Below, in pieces: positions 8,242-17,351 of a stretch of 49,879 nt of DNA. The translations under genes and the position numbers were made by a program. This DNA comes from an uncultured Candidatus Saccharibacteria bacterium (lineage in GTDB: Bacteria > Patescibacteriota > Saccharimonadia > Saccharimonadales > Saccharimonadaceae): the NCBI GenBank assembly GCA_948623715.1, contig CAPHDI010000005.1, forward strand, positions 1 to 49,879, in the 5' to 3' direction. The notes below the pieces were generated by a model. The model was not told the origin of the DNA, ran no database searches, and saw only the letters and a list, made by a program, of their open reading frames with translations. Position 1 is the stretch's first letter, and every line of letters starts with the position of its first letter.

Positions 8242-9696
8242 TTAATTATTATTCGGAGCTTCTAGGGCTGTGACAGCTTTTTGTAGGCGGGTAAGAACGA
8301 TATTCTTACCAAGTACGTCCATCGTGAGCGGTAGAGCCGGGCTAAACGGCGCAAAGGATAAAGCGATGCGAATGATCGAGAAAAGTTCGGCCGGTTTCTT
8401 GTCGAGTTCGATGAGTAGGCCGTTAAGAACTTCTTGCAGCTTTTCTGGCTCCCAGTTATCAACTGACTCAAGCTTACGACTAGTAACTTGTAGCATATCG
8501 GAGAGTTCTTCTTCGCTAAACTTTTTCAGGAATTTATTATTAATAATCATATCGAGATCGATAGTAGGATCCTCAAAGAAATAAGTCGTCATGTCGCGTA
8601 AATCGCTAAGAGACTTCAGACGATCGTAGATAATGCTGAGGACTTTTTTACGATACTCGTCATCGTAACTTTTCGCGCTTTCTGGCCAGAAACCAAGCGT
8701 GCGTTCGTATAACTTCTCAACGCCTTGCTCGTCGACAATCTTGCGAATCCATTGGCCATTCATCCAGAGAAGCTTCGTCTCGTCGTAGCGGGCGCCAGAA
8801 TTCTGAATCTTGTTAATAGAGAACTTATTAATAAGTTCGTCTTTAGTGTAAATTTCTTGCTCGGTGCCATCATTCCAGCCGAGACAAGCGAGATAATTCA
8901 GCATTGCTTCGGCGAGAATGCCGTCTTTGCGATATTCGGTGACGGACTTCGCGCCATCGCGCTTACCAAGCTTCTTACCGCCGGTTGGACCCAAAATGTG
9001 CGGAAGCGAAATAAGCTTCGGAACTTCGAGGTCGAGTGCTTCGTAGAGAGCAAGGTAATTTGGGACGCTAGGAAGATACTCGACGCCACGACAAACGTGA
9101 GTGACCTTCATCTCGGCATCATCAATGATGTGAGCGAAGTTATAAGTGGGGAGGCCGTCAGCTTTAATTAAGATAATGTCGTCTTGGACTTCAGGACCAG
9201 CTTCGAGGTCGCCCATAACTTCGTCGTGCCAACGGCGCGGCTTCGGGTCAGCCTTAAAGCGGAGGGGGAGGCCTTCATGCCACTCGGGAGGATTCTCAGG
9301 CCGGAAGTTGCGATATAGATACGGGATCTTTTTTGCGGCGCATTCTTCGCGATATTTTTGAATCTGTTCTGCGCTAGTATCATCAGCATAAGCGCGGCCC
9401 ATGTCGATGAGTTTCTTAGCCCATTCAATATAACTTGCCTTACGCTCAGTCTGGAAGTAGGGTGCGTAGGGACCGCCGACGATCGGGCCTTCATTCCAAT
9501 CGAGACCAAGCCAAGCGAGGGTCTCTTCGATTAGATCAGTAGCATCGGCAACATAGCGAGCCTGGTCGGTGTCTTCAATGCGGAGAATAAAATCACCCTG
9601 GTCCTGCTTCGCGATCAGGTAGGGGTAAATCGCACTACGGACGTTACCAATATGAATGTAGCCAGTCGGGCTAGGCGCAAAACGTGTTCTTGTCAT
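8242..9696 (-). CDS. gltX: Glutamyl-tRNA synthetase
   Basis: 484 residues, the normal bacterial length. Class I synthetase that charges tRNA-Glu. FAPSPTGYIHIGNVRSA carries the HIGH-type signature (HIGN), ILRIEDTDQ and the GLDWNEGP region follow, and the KMSKS equivalent is KKLGKRDGAKSV, with Gly where Ser is usual (KLSKR). A helical C-terminal anticodon-binding domain follows. An extended -10 lies 6 nt upstream of the ATG, so the mRNA should be leaderless. DUF3048 follows in the same operon. Confidence 0.95.
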   Translation of the reverse strand: MTRTRFAPSPTGYIHIGNVRSAIYPYLIAKQDQGDFILRIEDTDQARYVADATDLIEETLAWLGLDWNEGPIVGGPYAPYFQTERKASYIEWAKKLIDMGRAYADDTSAEQIQKYREECAAKKIPYLYRNFRPENPPEWHEGLPLRFKADPKPRRWHDEVMGDLEAGPEVQDDIILIKADGLPTYNFAHIIDDAEMKVTHVCRGVEYLPSVPNYLALYEALDLEVPKLISLPHILGPTGGKKLGKRDGAKSVTEYRKDGILAEAMLNYLACLGWNDGTEQEIYTKDELINKFSINKIQNSGARYDETKLLWMNGQWIRKIVDEQGVEKLYERTLGFWPESAKSYDDEYRKKVLSIIYDRLKSLSDLRDMTTYFFEDPTIDLDMIINNKFLKKFSEEELSDMLQVTSRKLESVDNWEPEKLQEVLNGLLIELDKKPAELFSIIRIALSFAPFSPALPLTMDVLGKNIVLTRLQKAVTALEAPNNN

Positions 9697-9702
9697 ACTA
9701 AT

Positions 9703-9711
9703 ATGATAGCA
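9703..9711 (-). promoter_or_regulatory. Extended -10 (TGC-TATCAT), leaderless gltX
   Basis: TGC-TATCAT then ATTAGT and ATG: 6 nt between the -10 box and the start codon. Confidence 0.65.
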
Positions 9712-9714
9712 CTT

Positions 9715-11322
9715 CTAGAGTGAAGTGACAATATTCCGGAGCTGTTTATTCGTCAAGCTATTACCGGAAGTCTCGATCTTGTAGAGGACGCCACCATTTA
9801 CCCACGCGGCATTCGCCCCAGCAATGTAAATCGTCACACCCTGCTCATGAGTGGTAATATAGGCATCATGCCAGGTCGGCTCGACGAAGTTACGTAGGAG
9901 GGTCGTACTATCCCAGGAGGACTTTTCCTCGCTGAGAATGAAGGAAGCCTTGTCGGGACCTTTGAAAGTCAGGGTAATCTTCCCTTCTTCTGAACTGATA
10001 TCACTCAAGGAATAATCACGCGGGACATAGGATGGGTAGGAAGCTTCAATGCCGGTCTGCATGGCGGCAACTTTCACAGAGATATCAGGAATACTAGAAC
10101 CGATAAAGTAGACAATTGCAGCAACGCAAGCAGCGGCACAGAGAAAAGCCACAACGAAACGTTTACCACTAGTTTTCTTCGCGACCGGGCGACGGTGTGC
10201 GGGTTTCGTAGCAGGCTCATTATCCATAGCGGCAACGGAATGGAGGGCTTTACGAAGAGCCTGATCTTCGTCGGCGACAAGCGCAGAGGTAGCCTTGCGA
10301 CTACTGGCGCGCTTCATAGCAGGCCGAGCGGCCGCGGCGCGAGCGCGAGTAGCGATAGGACGAGCAGCAGGAGTGACGCGAGGCGTAGTCTTGGCGGCGG
10401 AGCGAGAAGCGGTAGATTTCTTCACAGAAGGCTTCGATGAGGCTTTGGGCTTCTCGGCGGGGGCGGAGGAAGTTTTCTGTTCGACTTCAGACTGAACTTT
10501 GGAAGACCTCATGGCAACAGAAATGAATTTTTCGATAGTCTCACTGAGTTCTATCATCTCCGGCGCGGCAGAGTTTGCTTTAATATTGTCGGCGAAAGAT
10601 TGTAAAGAGGCGATCTGCGCAGCGATTTCATCCGGATCGGTAGCCATACGGATCGCAGCGATGGCTTCGGAGGCAGCCTGAGCGACGGAGTCGATGGAAT
10701 TACTAGAAACGGGAGCGATACTCATGCTGTCAGTAGGGACACCAACATTGAGCGCGCCCATAGAAGCGGCAGCATAATCAGCAGCGATATTCATAGCGAG
10801 AGCCTCGGCATCAACCTCACTCATAGGCGCAGCAACCATCGTAGTCTCAGTAACAGACACGGTTGGCATATTGTTATAATTATCTGGCTGAGCGGTGAGC
10901 GCTACATCCATGGAGCTGTTTGCAGGAAGGGCGGCAGGACTAAAGGGTTCGTTATAATACGGATCGTCAATAGCAGCTTCGGCAGGGACGATTTGGCTCA
11001 AGTCGGCGGCAGTGAGATGGTCAGCGCTACCAAGCTCGATGACGCGCGGAATAACCGGATCAGGAGAAACAGGCGCTTCCGGTTCGACAGGAGGAAGCTG
11101 AGCGGCCTGTTCGATATCAGCAGCATGCAAACGAAGATTGACTAAGCGCGAAGGAGCAGAGACGCTAGAGTCGGCACCAACAGAAGCGGCGCGCTGGGCG
11201 GCCTCCTCGACGATGAGATTTGTAGGGCGCCCGACATATCGACGATTTAGCGTGCTAGAAGGCTGGGTCGTGTGATGAGTAGCAGAGCTAGACGAACCTG
11301 AACCAAGTTGTATTTTAGTCAT
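9715..11322 (-). CDS. Large Ala-rich protein with one membrane helix, unknown function
   Basis: 535 residues. About 385 residues are Ala/Ser/Pro-rich and probably disordered, becoming strongly basic just before the membrane (RKATSAL...HRRPVAKKTSGKR). A transmembrane helix (FVVAFLCAAACVAAIVYFIG) is followed by a ~130-residue external domain containing SYVPRDYSLSDISSEEGKI and AAWVNGGVLYKIETSG. That domain resembles DUF4367-type sensor or anti-sigma-like domains; this is a weak resemblance. The start is supported by GAGGAG and a TATAAT ~38 nt upstream. Confidence 0.75.
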   Translation of the reverse strand: MTKIQLGSGSSSSATHHTTQPSSTLNRRYVGRPTNLIVEEAAQRAASVGADSSVSAPSRLVNLRLHAADIEQAAQLPPVEPEAPVSPDPVIPRVIELGSADHLTAADLSQIVPAEAAIDDPYYNEPFSPAALPANSSMDVALTAQPDNYNNMPTVSVTETTMVAAPMSEVDAEALAMNIAADYAAASMGALNVGVPTDSMSIAPVSSNSIDSVAQAASEAIAAIRMATDPDEIAAQIASLQSFADNIKANSAAPEMIELSETIEKFISVAMRSSKVQSEVEQKTSSAPAEKPKASSKPSVKKSTASRSAAKTTPRVTPAARPIATRARAAAARPAMKRASSRKATSALVADEDQALRKALHSVAAMDNEPATKPAHRRPVAKKTSGKRFVVAFLCAAACVAAIVYFIGSSIPDISVKVAAMQTGIEASYPSYVPRDYSLSDISSEEGKITLTFKGPDKASFILSEEKSSWDSTTLLRNFVEPTWHDAYITTHEQGVTIYIAGANAAWVNGGVLYKIETSGNSLTNKQLRNIVTSL

Positions 11323-11466
11323 CTATAACTCCTCATCACGTTTTTGCTTACTACTATTATAACTATGAGGATTATAAAAAGCAAGAGCAGATTTTATAAA
11401 TTATTATGCTTGTGGAAAACTTTACAGAGGTAAAAGAGTTTTTTCTTGGAAAGCGCGAAAATGTTA

Positions 11467-11472
11467 TATAAT
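11467..11472 (+). promoter_or_regulatory. -10 box of the PEGA gene
   Basis: TATAAT with 9 nt to the ATG at 11482. This excludes the in-frame ATG at 11461, which lies upstream of the box. Confidence 0.6.
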
Positions 11473-11481
11473 ATATATCAT

Positions 11482-13014
11482 ATGGATTTTGACGAAAAGA
11501 AACGCCGCCAGCTGATCAGGGTAATTATTGCGGAAATTGGCATGGTATTATCGGTGGCAGCGATTGTAGTAGTGGCAACTTTAGCAGCGATGGGATTCAT
11601 GATTTCTGATAATGGCAGTATTGAGCAGTCAGGCTTGATGCAGCTACATAGCCTACCGACGGGAGCGAACGTAAAAATTGACGGTACGACTCTCTTCCCG
11701 CGGACAAACTTAAGTCGTACGTTGTCGAGCGGCAAACATGAGATAGAATTATATCGAGACGGATACGATACTTGGAGTAAGACTGTGACGATTCGTCCGG
11801 GCGTACTAATTCGGATCTATTATCCGCGACTTTTTCTGCAGAATAGAGTAGCTGAGAATGTGCGGGAGTTGGCAGATGAGGGCGAGTTGGAGTTTTATTC
11901 CCCATCGACAAATCGAAGCTATATATTATATGCGAAAAAAGGCGAGTCGGAGTGGCAGCTACTCGATATCCGGAGCGACGAGATAAAAAGTACTACGTTA
12001 GATTTGTCTGGAGTACTGCCAGGGATGATCGAGGAGAAGAAAAGTAAAACTGTGCGAAAGACGGACAATATCGAAACGCATGACTATACGTTCCAGGGTC
12101 AGATCGAAGAAATCAAGTGGAGCAGTAACGAAGAAAATGTCCTGGTGAAAGTTAAGTATGAAGGCAAAAGTGGCTGGGTATTAGTGCGGTTGCGCGATAT
12201 GGCGAGGAGTGTTAATATCACAGAGACTTTCGGGCTGGACGAAGCAAAAATAGAGTTCATCGATGATGCAGCAAGTCAACTTTACGTCTTAGAGAAGCGA
12301 CAGCTGCGCCGGATCAGTACGTCGGATGCGGTAATATCAAGAGTTCTAGTAAATAATGTGATAGATTTTAGCAATAAGAGTACGGCGGTAATTTATGTTG
12401 CAGAGAATCCGACAACAAAGTTGCGCGAGATTGGAATGTTTCGGGATGATGATAAATCCGGTACGAAAATCACAGAAGTGCCAGAGGATAAAAAAGTAAA
12501 AGTAGCAATCTCATATTATTATAGTGAAGATTATCTGATTTATGTAATCGATAATGAAATGACAATATTGTACGGGAAATTACCAAATTATAATGAGAAT
12601 AGTGATACCCTGGATGGCTTGAAAGAATTAACCACGAAGATCACTCTGTGCGCAGACCCGACAAGCTTAGAAGTAAGCCCAGACGGCGAGTATATCGTGG
12701 GGCGGAAGGATGCTCAGTTCATGGTAGTAGATTTAGATGTAGGGGATTTATATGAGTATCAGGCGCCATCAGCAAGTCTGCGCTGGCTGGATGCAAGTAT
12801 GATGTACGACATACATGACGGGGAGATATTGGTCTGGGACTATGACGGTACAAACCAGCGTAATTTAGCAGAAAGCGCGAAGACGAGTGCTGGCAAAGAG
12901 GTTGCCGCAAATAATTCACCGGTCGTAATTACGGCAAACAATCGCTGGCTGTATTACTTAACAACTGGTAAAGATAAAGAAACTGTCCTAACAAGAGAAA
13001 AGATTCGGGATTAG
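11482..13014 (+). CDS. PEGA-domain membrane protein with a repetitive beta-rich C-terminal region
   Basis: 510 residues. The basic N-terminus KKRRQLIRV leads into a transmembrane helix (~residues 10-34). A PEGA domain follows: LHSLPTGANVKIDGTTL, SGKHEIELYRDGYDTW, KTVTIRPG. The remaining ~390 residues are rich in beta strands with recurring W/Y-ending blades (SEWQLLDIRS, SGWVLVRLRD, VVDLDVGDLYEY), suggesting a propeller-like domain. PEGA proteins are cell-surface proteins in many bacteria. Convergent with the sortase gene downstream. Confidence 0.82.
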   Translation: MDFDEKKRRQLIRVIIAEIGMVLSVAAIVVVATLAAMGFMISDNGSIEQSGLMQLHSLPTGANVKIDGTTLFPRTNLSRTLSSGKHEIELYRDGYDTWSKTVTIRPGVLIRIYYPRLFLQNRVAENVRELADEGELEFYSPSTNRSYILYAKKGESEWQLLDIRSDEIKSTTLDLSGVLPGMIEEKKSKTVRKTDNIETHDYTFQGQIEEIKWSSNEENVLVKVKYEGKSGWVLVRLRDMARSVNITETFGLDEAKIEFIDDAASQLYVLEKRQLRRISTSDAVISRVLVNNVIDFSNKSTAVIYVAENPTTKLREIGMFRDDDKSGTKITEVPEDKKVKVAISYYYSEDYLIYVIDNEMTILYGKLPNYNENSDTLDGLKELTTKITLCADPTSLEVSPDGEYIVGRKDAQFMVVDLDVGDLYEYQAPSASLRWLDASMMYDIHDGEILVWDYDGTNQRNLAESAKTSAGKEVAANNSPVVITANNRWLYYLTTGKDKETVLTREKIRD

Positions 13015-13037
13015 ATAATAAGTCAATAGAATAGATA

Positions 13038-13068
13038 TAACTCCCATAGTCGTAGATTATGAGAGTTA
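13038..13068. terminator. Hairpin between convergent PEGA and sortase genes
   Basis: TAACTCCCATA (13038-13048) pairs with TATGAGAGTTA (13058-13068) with one wobble. The flanking minus-strand sequence is moderately U-rich. The remaining ~90 bases before the sortase stop show nothing recognisable. Confidence 0.45.
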
Positions 13069-13158
13069 GTTGCGGGGGAGTTAATTCGGACGCTTGTAAT
13101 CGAGGACGGTGTCGAGCTCTTGATGGTCTGACCCCTTATACTACGTCTAGGCTGAGAA

Positions 13159-14481
13159 TCAGCTACCGAAGATGCCGTTCCAGATATTCTCAAAGAAGGA
13201 CGGTTCGTTAGCAGGCATCGAAGTGTTGGTATCGCTAGGAATGGTTGGCTCGTTTTGATCTTCACCAGTGCCGTCATTCCCTGGCAAGCTTTCATAGGCG
13301 GGGCTAATCTGCTCAGCGGTAATAAGTAGACGATAACGAGAAGTACCAAGCGGAGTACAGGTAATCAGCGTCATCACCGGTCGATCGGTATCATAAATTA
13401 ACGCAGCGACATCAGTTGGCTCGACAACTTCACTTTTTGTCATTTGATAAGTATAGCGGACGGATTCGTAGTTTATATACATTAAATCGCCGACAGCGAG
13501 ACGCTCAAGACCAGAGAAAATAAACTTATAAGGATTACTACTATAAATATCACCCGCAGAATGTCCGGAGAGGACGAGATTACCGATCTGTCCGGGGAGG
13601 GCATCGGCGCCAGGAATTTTAAACTGAGCGACGCCGTGGTTCATAGCTTCGTTGACGTCGGCGGTGGAAATATTGAAGGCGACCGGGACGTCGATATTAA
13701 GCTTCGGGATGATCAGGCGCGGCTCAGGCGAAACGGCCTGAGTAACATTAGGATTGACAGCCTCAATAGAAGTCGAGACAGTTTCGCTATTGGGCGAGAC
13801 ATAAGCCATGATCGGCGCGAAAATAAGCCGGTTATACTGGAGGAATAGGAAGACGATCGCAAGAATCATAATAATAGCGACTGGCAAGGCGCGACGGGCG
13901 CGGCGCTTCTTCTGAGTCTGACCAGTGGCGATGCGCTCGCTCTTAAGCTTCTCGGTGGCGAGATAGTTCTGCGCGGCTTTCGCGTAATAGTCGCTGTAGT
14001 AATTCTGATAATAATTCTGCCAAGCGGAGTGATAACGCTGCCATTCGTCATCGACGGCGGTCTGGTTAATAGGGAGATCTTTTAGTGCGCTAGTAGCATC
14101 ACCGGACTGATAGCTACGAACATTTTCGGCGATCGGAGGCTCGCCACGAGTAGGTTCGTAGCTGAGATTTTGATAGTTTGCCGATTCGCCATGAGGATTG
14201 ATTTGTTCGTAATCGTTGCCAGCGATCTCGGAGCCTTCATTAAGAGTACTTTCTGCACGGGCATGATCTTCTTGAGCATAAGCGATACCGGGGACGGGCG
14301 GAGCGATATACTCATTACCGTCATGGCGCTCGACATAAGGAGAGTTAAGGCCAAGGTCAGGAGAAGTCTTTTTTAAACTTTCCATAGTTGACGAATAGAC
14401 CGCAAGTACTTTCTTGCGGGCGATTTCGGCAGCAGATTCGCGCTGCGGAGAAGGAGATAGCCCACCAGTATCAGAATCCAT
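13159..14481 (-). CDS. Sortase family transpeptidase with long cytoplasmic tail
   Basis: 440 residues. A ~200-residue N-terminal cytoplasmic region includes a Tyr-rich patch (YHSAWQNYYQNYYSDYYAK). A basic stretch (KKRRARRA), a transmembrane helix and then the sortase fold follow: LIIPKLNIDVPV, the catalytic His in NLVLSGHSAG, the catalytic Cys in MTLITCTPLG, and the Arg in TSRYRLLITA. Sortases attach surface proteins to the wall or polymerise pili; no LPXTG motif was seen in this window. The start at 14481 was chosen because an extended -10 lies 7 nt upstream. Extending to 14664 would read through the tRNA-Leu gene. Confidence 0.9.
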   Translation of the reverse strand: MDSDTGGLSPSPQRESAAEIARKKVLAVYSSTMESLKKTSPDLGLNSPYVERHDGNEYIAPPVPGIAYAQEDHARAESTLNEGSEIAGNDYEQINPHGESANYQNLSYEPTRGEPPIAENVRSYQSGDATSALKDLPINQTAVDDEWQRYHSAWQNYYQNYYSDYYAKAAQNYLATEKLKSERIATGQTQKKRRARRALPVAIIMILAIVFLFLQYNRLIFAPIMAYVSPNSETVSTSIEAVNPNVTQAVSPEPRLIIPKLNIDVPVAFNISTADVNEAMNHGVAQFKIPGADALPGQIGNLVLSGHSAGDIYSSNPYKFIFSGLERLAVGDLMYINYESVRYTYQMTKSEVVEPTDVAALIYDTDRPVMTLITCTPLGTSRYRLLITAEQISPAYESLPGNDGTGEDQNEPTIPSDTNTSMPANEPSFFENIWNGIFGS

Positions 14482-14488
14482 ATAGTCT

Positions 14489-14497
14489 ATTATAGCA
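14489..14497 (-). promoter_or_regulatory. Extended -10 (TGC-TATAAT), leaderless sortase mRNA
   Basis: TGC-TATAAT with 7 nt (AGACTAT) to the ATG at 14481. Confidence 0.65.
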
Positions 14498-14536
14498 TAA
14501 TTTGCTAAGTTTTTGCGATTTTCGGGAATTATGTGG

Positions 14537-14542
14537 TATAAT
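14537..14542 (+). promoter_or_regulatory. -10 box of tRNA-Leu(CAA)
   Basis: TGG-TATAAT about 37 nt before the mature tRNA 5' end. Confidence 0.55.
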
Positions 14543-14579
14543 GTAGGAGTGAAGTTTTCACTTGGATAATCAAGAATTT

Positions 14580-14666
14580 GGGCGAATGGCGGAACTGGTA
14601 GACGCGCTAGACTCAAAATCTTGTTCGAGCAATCGAGTGAGGGTTCAAGTCCCTCTTCGCCCACCA
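14580..14666 (+). tRNA. tRNA-Leu (CAA)
   Basis: Acceptor GGGCGAA pairs with TTCGCCC. The loop CTCAAAA gives anticodon CAA. A long variable arm (class II), the T arm GGTTCAAGTCC and an encoded CCA are present. 87 nt. Confidence 0.95.
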
Positions 14667-14680
14667 GAATTGATTATCAA

Positions 14681-14707
14681 AAAATGCGCCTGTGAGGGCG
14701 CATTTTT
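14681..14707 (+). terminator. Terminator of tRNA-Leu(CAA)
   Basis: AAATGCGCC (14682-14690) pairs with GGCGCATTT (14697-14705) followed by a T-run. Confidence 0.8.
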
Positions 14708-14719
14708 GTGGGGCGGACG

Positions 14720-14748
14720 TTGACACGTGATTATAAGTTTGTTATAAT
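14720..14748 (+). promoter_or_regulatory. Orphan perfect sigma70-type promoter
   Basis: TTGACA (14720-14725), exactly 17 nt, TATAAT (14743-14748). No annotated plus-strand gene follows; the next gene on either strand is the convergent FISUMP gene. Confidence 0.75.
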
Positions 14749-14754
14749 GGTCTC

Positions 14755-14802
14755 ATATTTAAGTTTTGGTTACTCTTCAGTTTGAAGAGTAACTTTTATT
14801 TT
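14755..14802 (+). ncRNA. Candidate ~48-nt small RNA ending in an intrinsic terminator
   Basis: Transcription from the orphan promoter would start near 14755. GTTACTCTTC (14769-14778) pairs perfectly with GAAGAGTAAC (14784-14793) and is followed by TTTTATTTT, a good terminator. If it reads through, the next terminator is at 14980-15008, giving a ~250-nt transcript. No known RNA family was recognised. The rest of 14803-14979 shows no clear gene on the plus strand. Confidence 0.4.
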
Positions 14803-14859
14803 GTATTCTACGCCAGACTTTCGATCTCGGCGAAGAATCTCAAAAGACTTCACTTGCAT
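14770..14859 (-). CDS. Possible 29-codon ORF antisense to the candidate sRNA
   Basis: ATG at 14859 preceded by AAGGGAG with 7-nt spacing. The peptide begins MQVKSFEILRRDRK and ends TLQTEE. Its composition is protein-like (alternating polar/hydrophobic), and its last codons overlap the hairpin of the opposite-strand transcript. An extended -10 candidate (TGATATGAT) lies ~90 nt upstream. It could equally be a remnant of a longer gene or chance. Confidence 0.25.
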   Translation of the reverse strand: MQVKSFEILRRDRKSGVEYKIKVTLQTEE

Positions 14860-14979
14860 ATGAAACTCCCTTACACATTCTTAAACTACTATCAATCGAT
14901 AAGAATAAGTCTTCGACCTTTAGTTTGTGTCAGCTCCCGCCCTGCCTTCATCATATCAGACATACGTTAATAAAGATAG

Positions 14980-15008
14980 ATAAAAAGCGCCGGGTGGGCG
15001 CTTTTTAT
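14980..15008. terminator. Bidirectional terminator downstream of the 738-aa FISUMP gene
   Basis: A GATAAAAAGCGCC / GGGCGCTTTTTATC hairpin with a GGGT-centred loop and A/T runs on both sides. Confidence 0.8.
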
Positions 15009-15035
15009 CTGATACGACGTAAGGCGAGCAGAGCA

Positions 15036-17252
15036 TTAGCGGGCAACGCAGCGGACGTTTTGACCGTACCAACGACCATACGACATAGTTGCTACGCTGC
15101 TCGAAGTCATATACAGCATATCTGCTGCAGTGCCATTAGAACTTGACCCAGACGCCCAGTAATAACCGTTTGAGTTATTACTATAGTTTCCGTTACTCAC
15201 GTATCCAGCTGTCGGGAGGGTATATGGACTACCCTTTATCTTATTAACGCCGTTAGCATCATTAGTGATGCCCGCCGCAGATATTAACCCACTGAAATCA
15301 CTGCTTGTTGGCAACCTAAAGCCTTTCGGACAAATGCTACTAGTTGCAGCACCACTCGTGAGTGCAGCCCCGTCCGCTTTTTTGCAAGTGCCAGCCGTAG
15401 CGGTACACCAGGTGTAATATGCGCCGTTTGTGCTGTTGCCAGGATACAGCACCTTATCGAGTAAAGCGTTGGTGGTGTTCCAGCCGGAATTGCTGGACGC
15501 AGGAAGCGTATAGTTTGTCGTGACATCAGAATCAGATGAGGTAAGAGTGCGACTGCCAACAAGACGAAGGTTTTGCGTCATCCAGCAGTTACCGTCTTCG
15601 AGTTTTGTGACGGTATAGTAACTACCGTCGCGGGAGTCGCGGAGAGATTTGCTCGTACTGATTTGGGTGTTTGCGCAAATATTGGGCGTCATTTCCTGCA
15701 TGTCGGCAATATCATCGATAACGCGATTGTCGTTTACTATGCAGCGGACTGAATGCCCCTCAGCTCTGGAAAATACGTTGAGGGTAGATCCGCTGCTATA
15801 AGCTGGGATTATCACACCAGACCTGATAGAGAAAGCATCTGCATACTTCACTGCATCGTCAGATGATGGAGTAGCAGAAGTAATATTGGAGGCGCCTACC
15901 GTTCTTGTCCAGTACGTGCCTCGGATATTTACACCGCCTAGACCTTTACTGCCATAGCTGGGAGAACCGGCTGCAGTAAAGAAGGCGCCTCCATTATTTA
16001 CATTTGGAGCACCTAGCCAGTACCCATTAAGCCCAGATTCGACGTCGAATGCTCCAGAGTCTGTGGATGGATACTTACGATAGAGCACGCCGTAATTCCC
16101 TAAATACCCTCCTGTCGGTAAGGACCAGCCTTTAGGGCAGATGTCACTAGGGGCGTTAGCGCCAGGGATTATTAGCTCTTCGTTCCCTGTGCCCGCTGTT
16201 GCTGACGTAAAAGAATAGTACGCTCCGTAGGCAGGATGCCAGTCTTCGTCACTAATGGCCGAATAGATTTGGGCTTTATAGGAGTAATTTGCTGGGTTAT
16301 ATGAAGCATACTCATAAAAGTCAGAAGATTTAATAGTGTCTTTAGTAATGCTAGCGGGCATTACAAAACTAGTTTTTACGTTAGAGTCGACATCCGTTAG
16401 TATTGCCGATCCGCCGTAGGCTTCAATGCCTTCTTTCGTCAGTGCCAGATTCCTCGTCATCCAACAATTCCCGTCCGAGAGTTTAGCTACTGAATATACG
16501 TTCCCGTCCCTTATATCTTCTAGGCGCCCTGTAGCGCCGATGGTCATTCTATCGCAAATAGCTTCAGTCATATCCTGCATATTGTATATCCCGCCGAATC
16601 CCGTGGCGACTGCTCGCGGAGTAGCCGTGAGGGCCAGTTGGACGTTTGCCTGGTACCTTCCCTGTTCGGCGTCTTCGGCAAATTTTACGGCGAAAAACAG
16701 ATTTTTTGTGAAGTTTACGCTAAACCCAGACACTCTATCACCAAGCAAGCCCGTCCCGCCTGGTGATAGAGTTTGATAGGAGACCGTCGTCTCGCTTTTA
16801 TCGGCTCCGCCCCAACTATAGCCCCAGGTATTTTCCTTCATGTCGGTGGGGGTTTTATTTTCCGCTCCAGCCACTACTGTGGATGTGCCGCTTACGAGGT
16901 TTGTTGGACCCGAAAGTATGAGTGAATAGTCTTCTATATCACTGGCATCCACTGTTACTGTATGAGATCTATAAGCCGTACTTCCCGGACTAGCTATCAC
17001 TTGCTTATTTGTCGCATCCCCTCCTATGGTTAGGGAGACGGTAGGGTCGGGAGTGGTAGCATAAGTCGAAATACCTTCTTCCGCATAGACTTCACCATTA
17101 TTATAATCAACAATCGTTAAACTACTTATTAGCAAAAGTAGGGCCATCATGCAAGTTAGAGGAATACTATAAGACACATATTGCAAACATTTACTTTTAT
17201 GTAATATTGGAATACTATGTAACTTAAACTTTGATATGGATCTTTTGCGCAT
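15036..17252 (-). CDS. Large secreted surface protein with two FISUMP domains
   Basis: 738 residues. Basic N-terminus, then a hydrophobic segment (IPLTCMMALLLLISSLTIV) and an AxA-like site near EVYAEE: a signal peptide or signal anchor. Residues ~65-215 form a beta-rich domain with a WGYSWGG motif. Two FISUMP units follow, each with MQ(D/E)MT...IC, (D/G)GNCWMT(R/Q)NL, ICPKG(W/F), and YW near the end; the last closes with NVRCVAR. No LPXTG motif. AAAGGAGG precedes the ATG. The ~250-nt upstream leader carries strong inverted repeats. Confidence 0.88.
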   Translation of the reverse strand: MRKRSISKFKLHSIPILHKSKCLQYVSYSIPLTCMMALLLLISSLTIVDYNNGEVYAEEGISTYATTPDPTVSLTIGGDATNKQVIASPGSTAYRSHTVTVDASDIEDYSLILSGPTNLVSGTSTVVAGAENKTPTDMKENTWGYSWGGADKSETTVSYQTLSPGGTGLLGDRVSGFSVNFTKNLFFAVKFAEDAEQGRYQANVQLALTATPRAVATGFGGIYNMQDMTEAICDRMTIGATGRLEDIRDGNVYSVAKLSDGNCWMTRNLALTKEGIEAYGGSAILTDVDSNVKTSFVMPASITKDTIKSSDFYEYASYNPANYSYKAQIYSAISDEDWHPAYGAYYSFTSATAGTGNEELIIPGANAPSDICPKGWSLPTGGYLGNYGVLYRKYPSTDSGAFDVESGLNGYWLGAPNVNNGGAFFTAAGSPSYGSKGLGGVNIRGTYWTRTVGASNITSATPSSDDAVKYADAFSIRSGVIIPAYSSGSTLNVFSRAEGHSVRCIVNDNRVIDDIADMQEMTPNICANTQISTSKSLRDSRDGSYYTVTKLEDGNCWMTQNLRLVGSRTLTSSDSDVTTNYTLPASSNSGWNTTNALLDKVLYPGNSTNGAYYTWCTATAGTCKKADGAALTSGAATSSICPKGFRLPTSSDFSGLISAAGITNDANGVNKIKGSPYTLPTAGYVSNGNYSNNSNGYYWASGSSSNGTAADMLYMTSSSVATMSYGRWYGQNVRCVAR

Positions 17253-17351
17253 TACGGCCCTCCTTTTGTTGTATTGATAGGACCCAGTGGCGCCCTTTTA
17301 CCTATCTACTTCCGTTGGTACGCCACATGCATCTTTTCTATACCAATAAAA

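Noticed and set aside
13023..13349. 108-codon frame overlapping the sortase 3' end
   Set aside because: Different frame of the sortase gene and its hairpin; no independent support.
14755..14970. 71-codon plus-strand frame opening with ATA right at the orphan promoter's start site
   Set aside because: Needs an ATA start, and the translation is dominated by Phe/Leu/Tyr/Ser as in antisense reads of normal genes; a terminator lies inside it.
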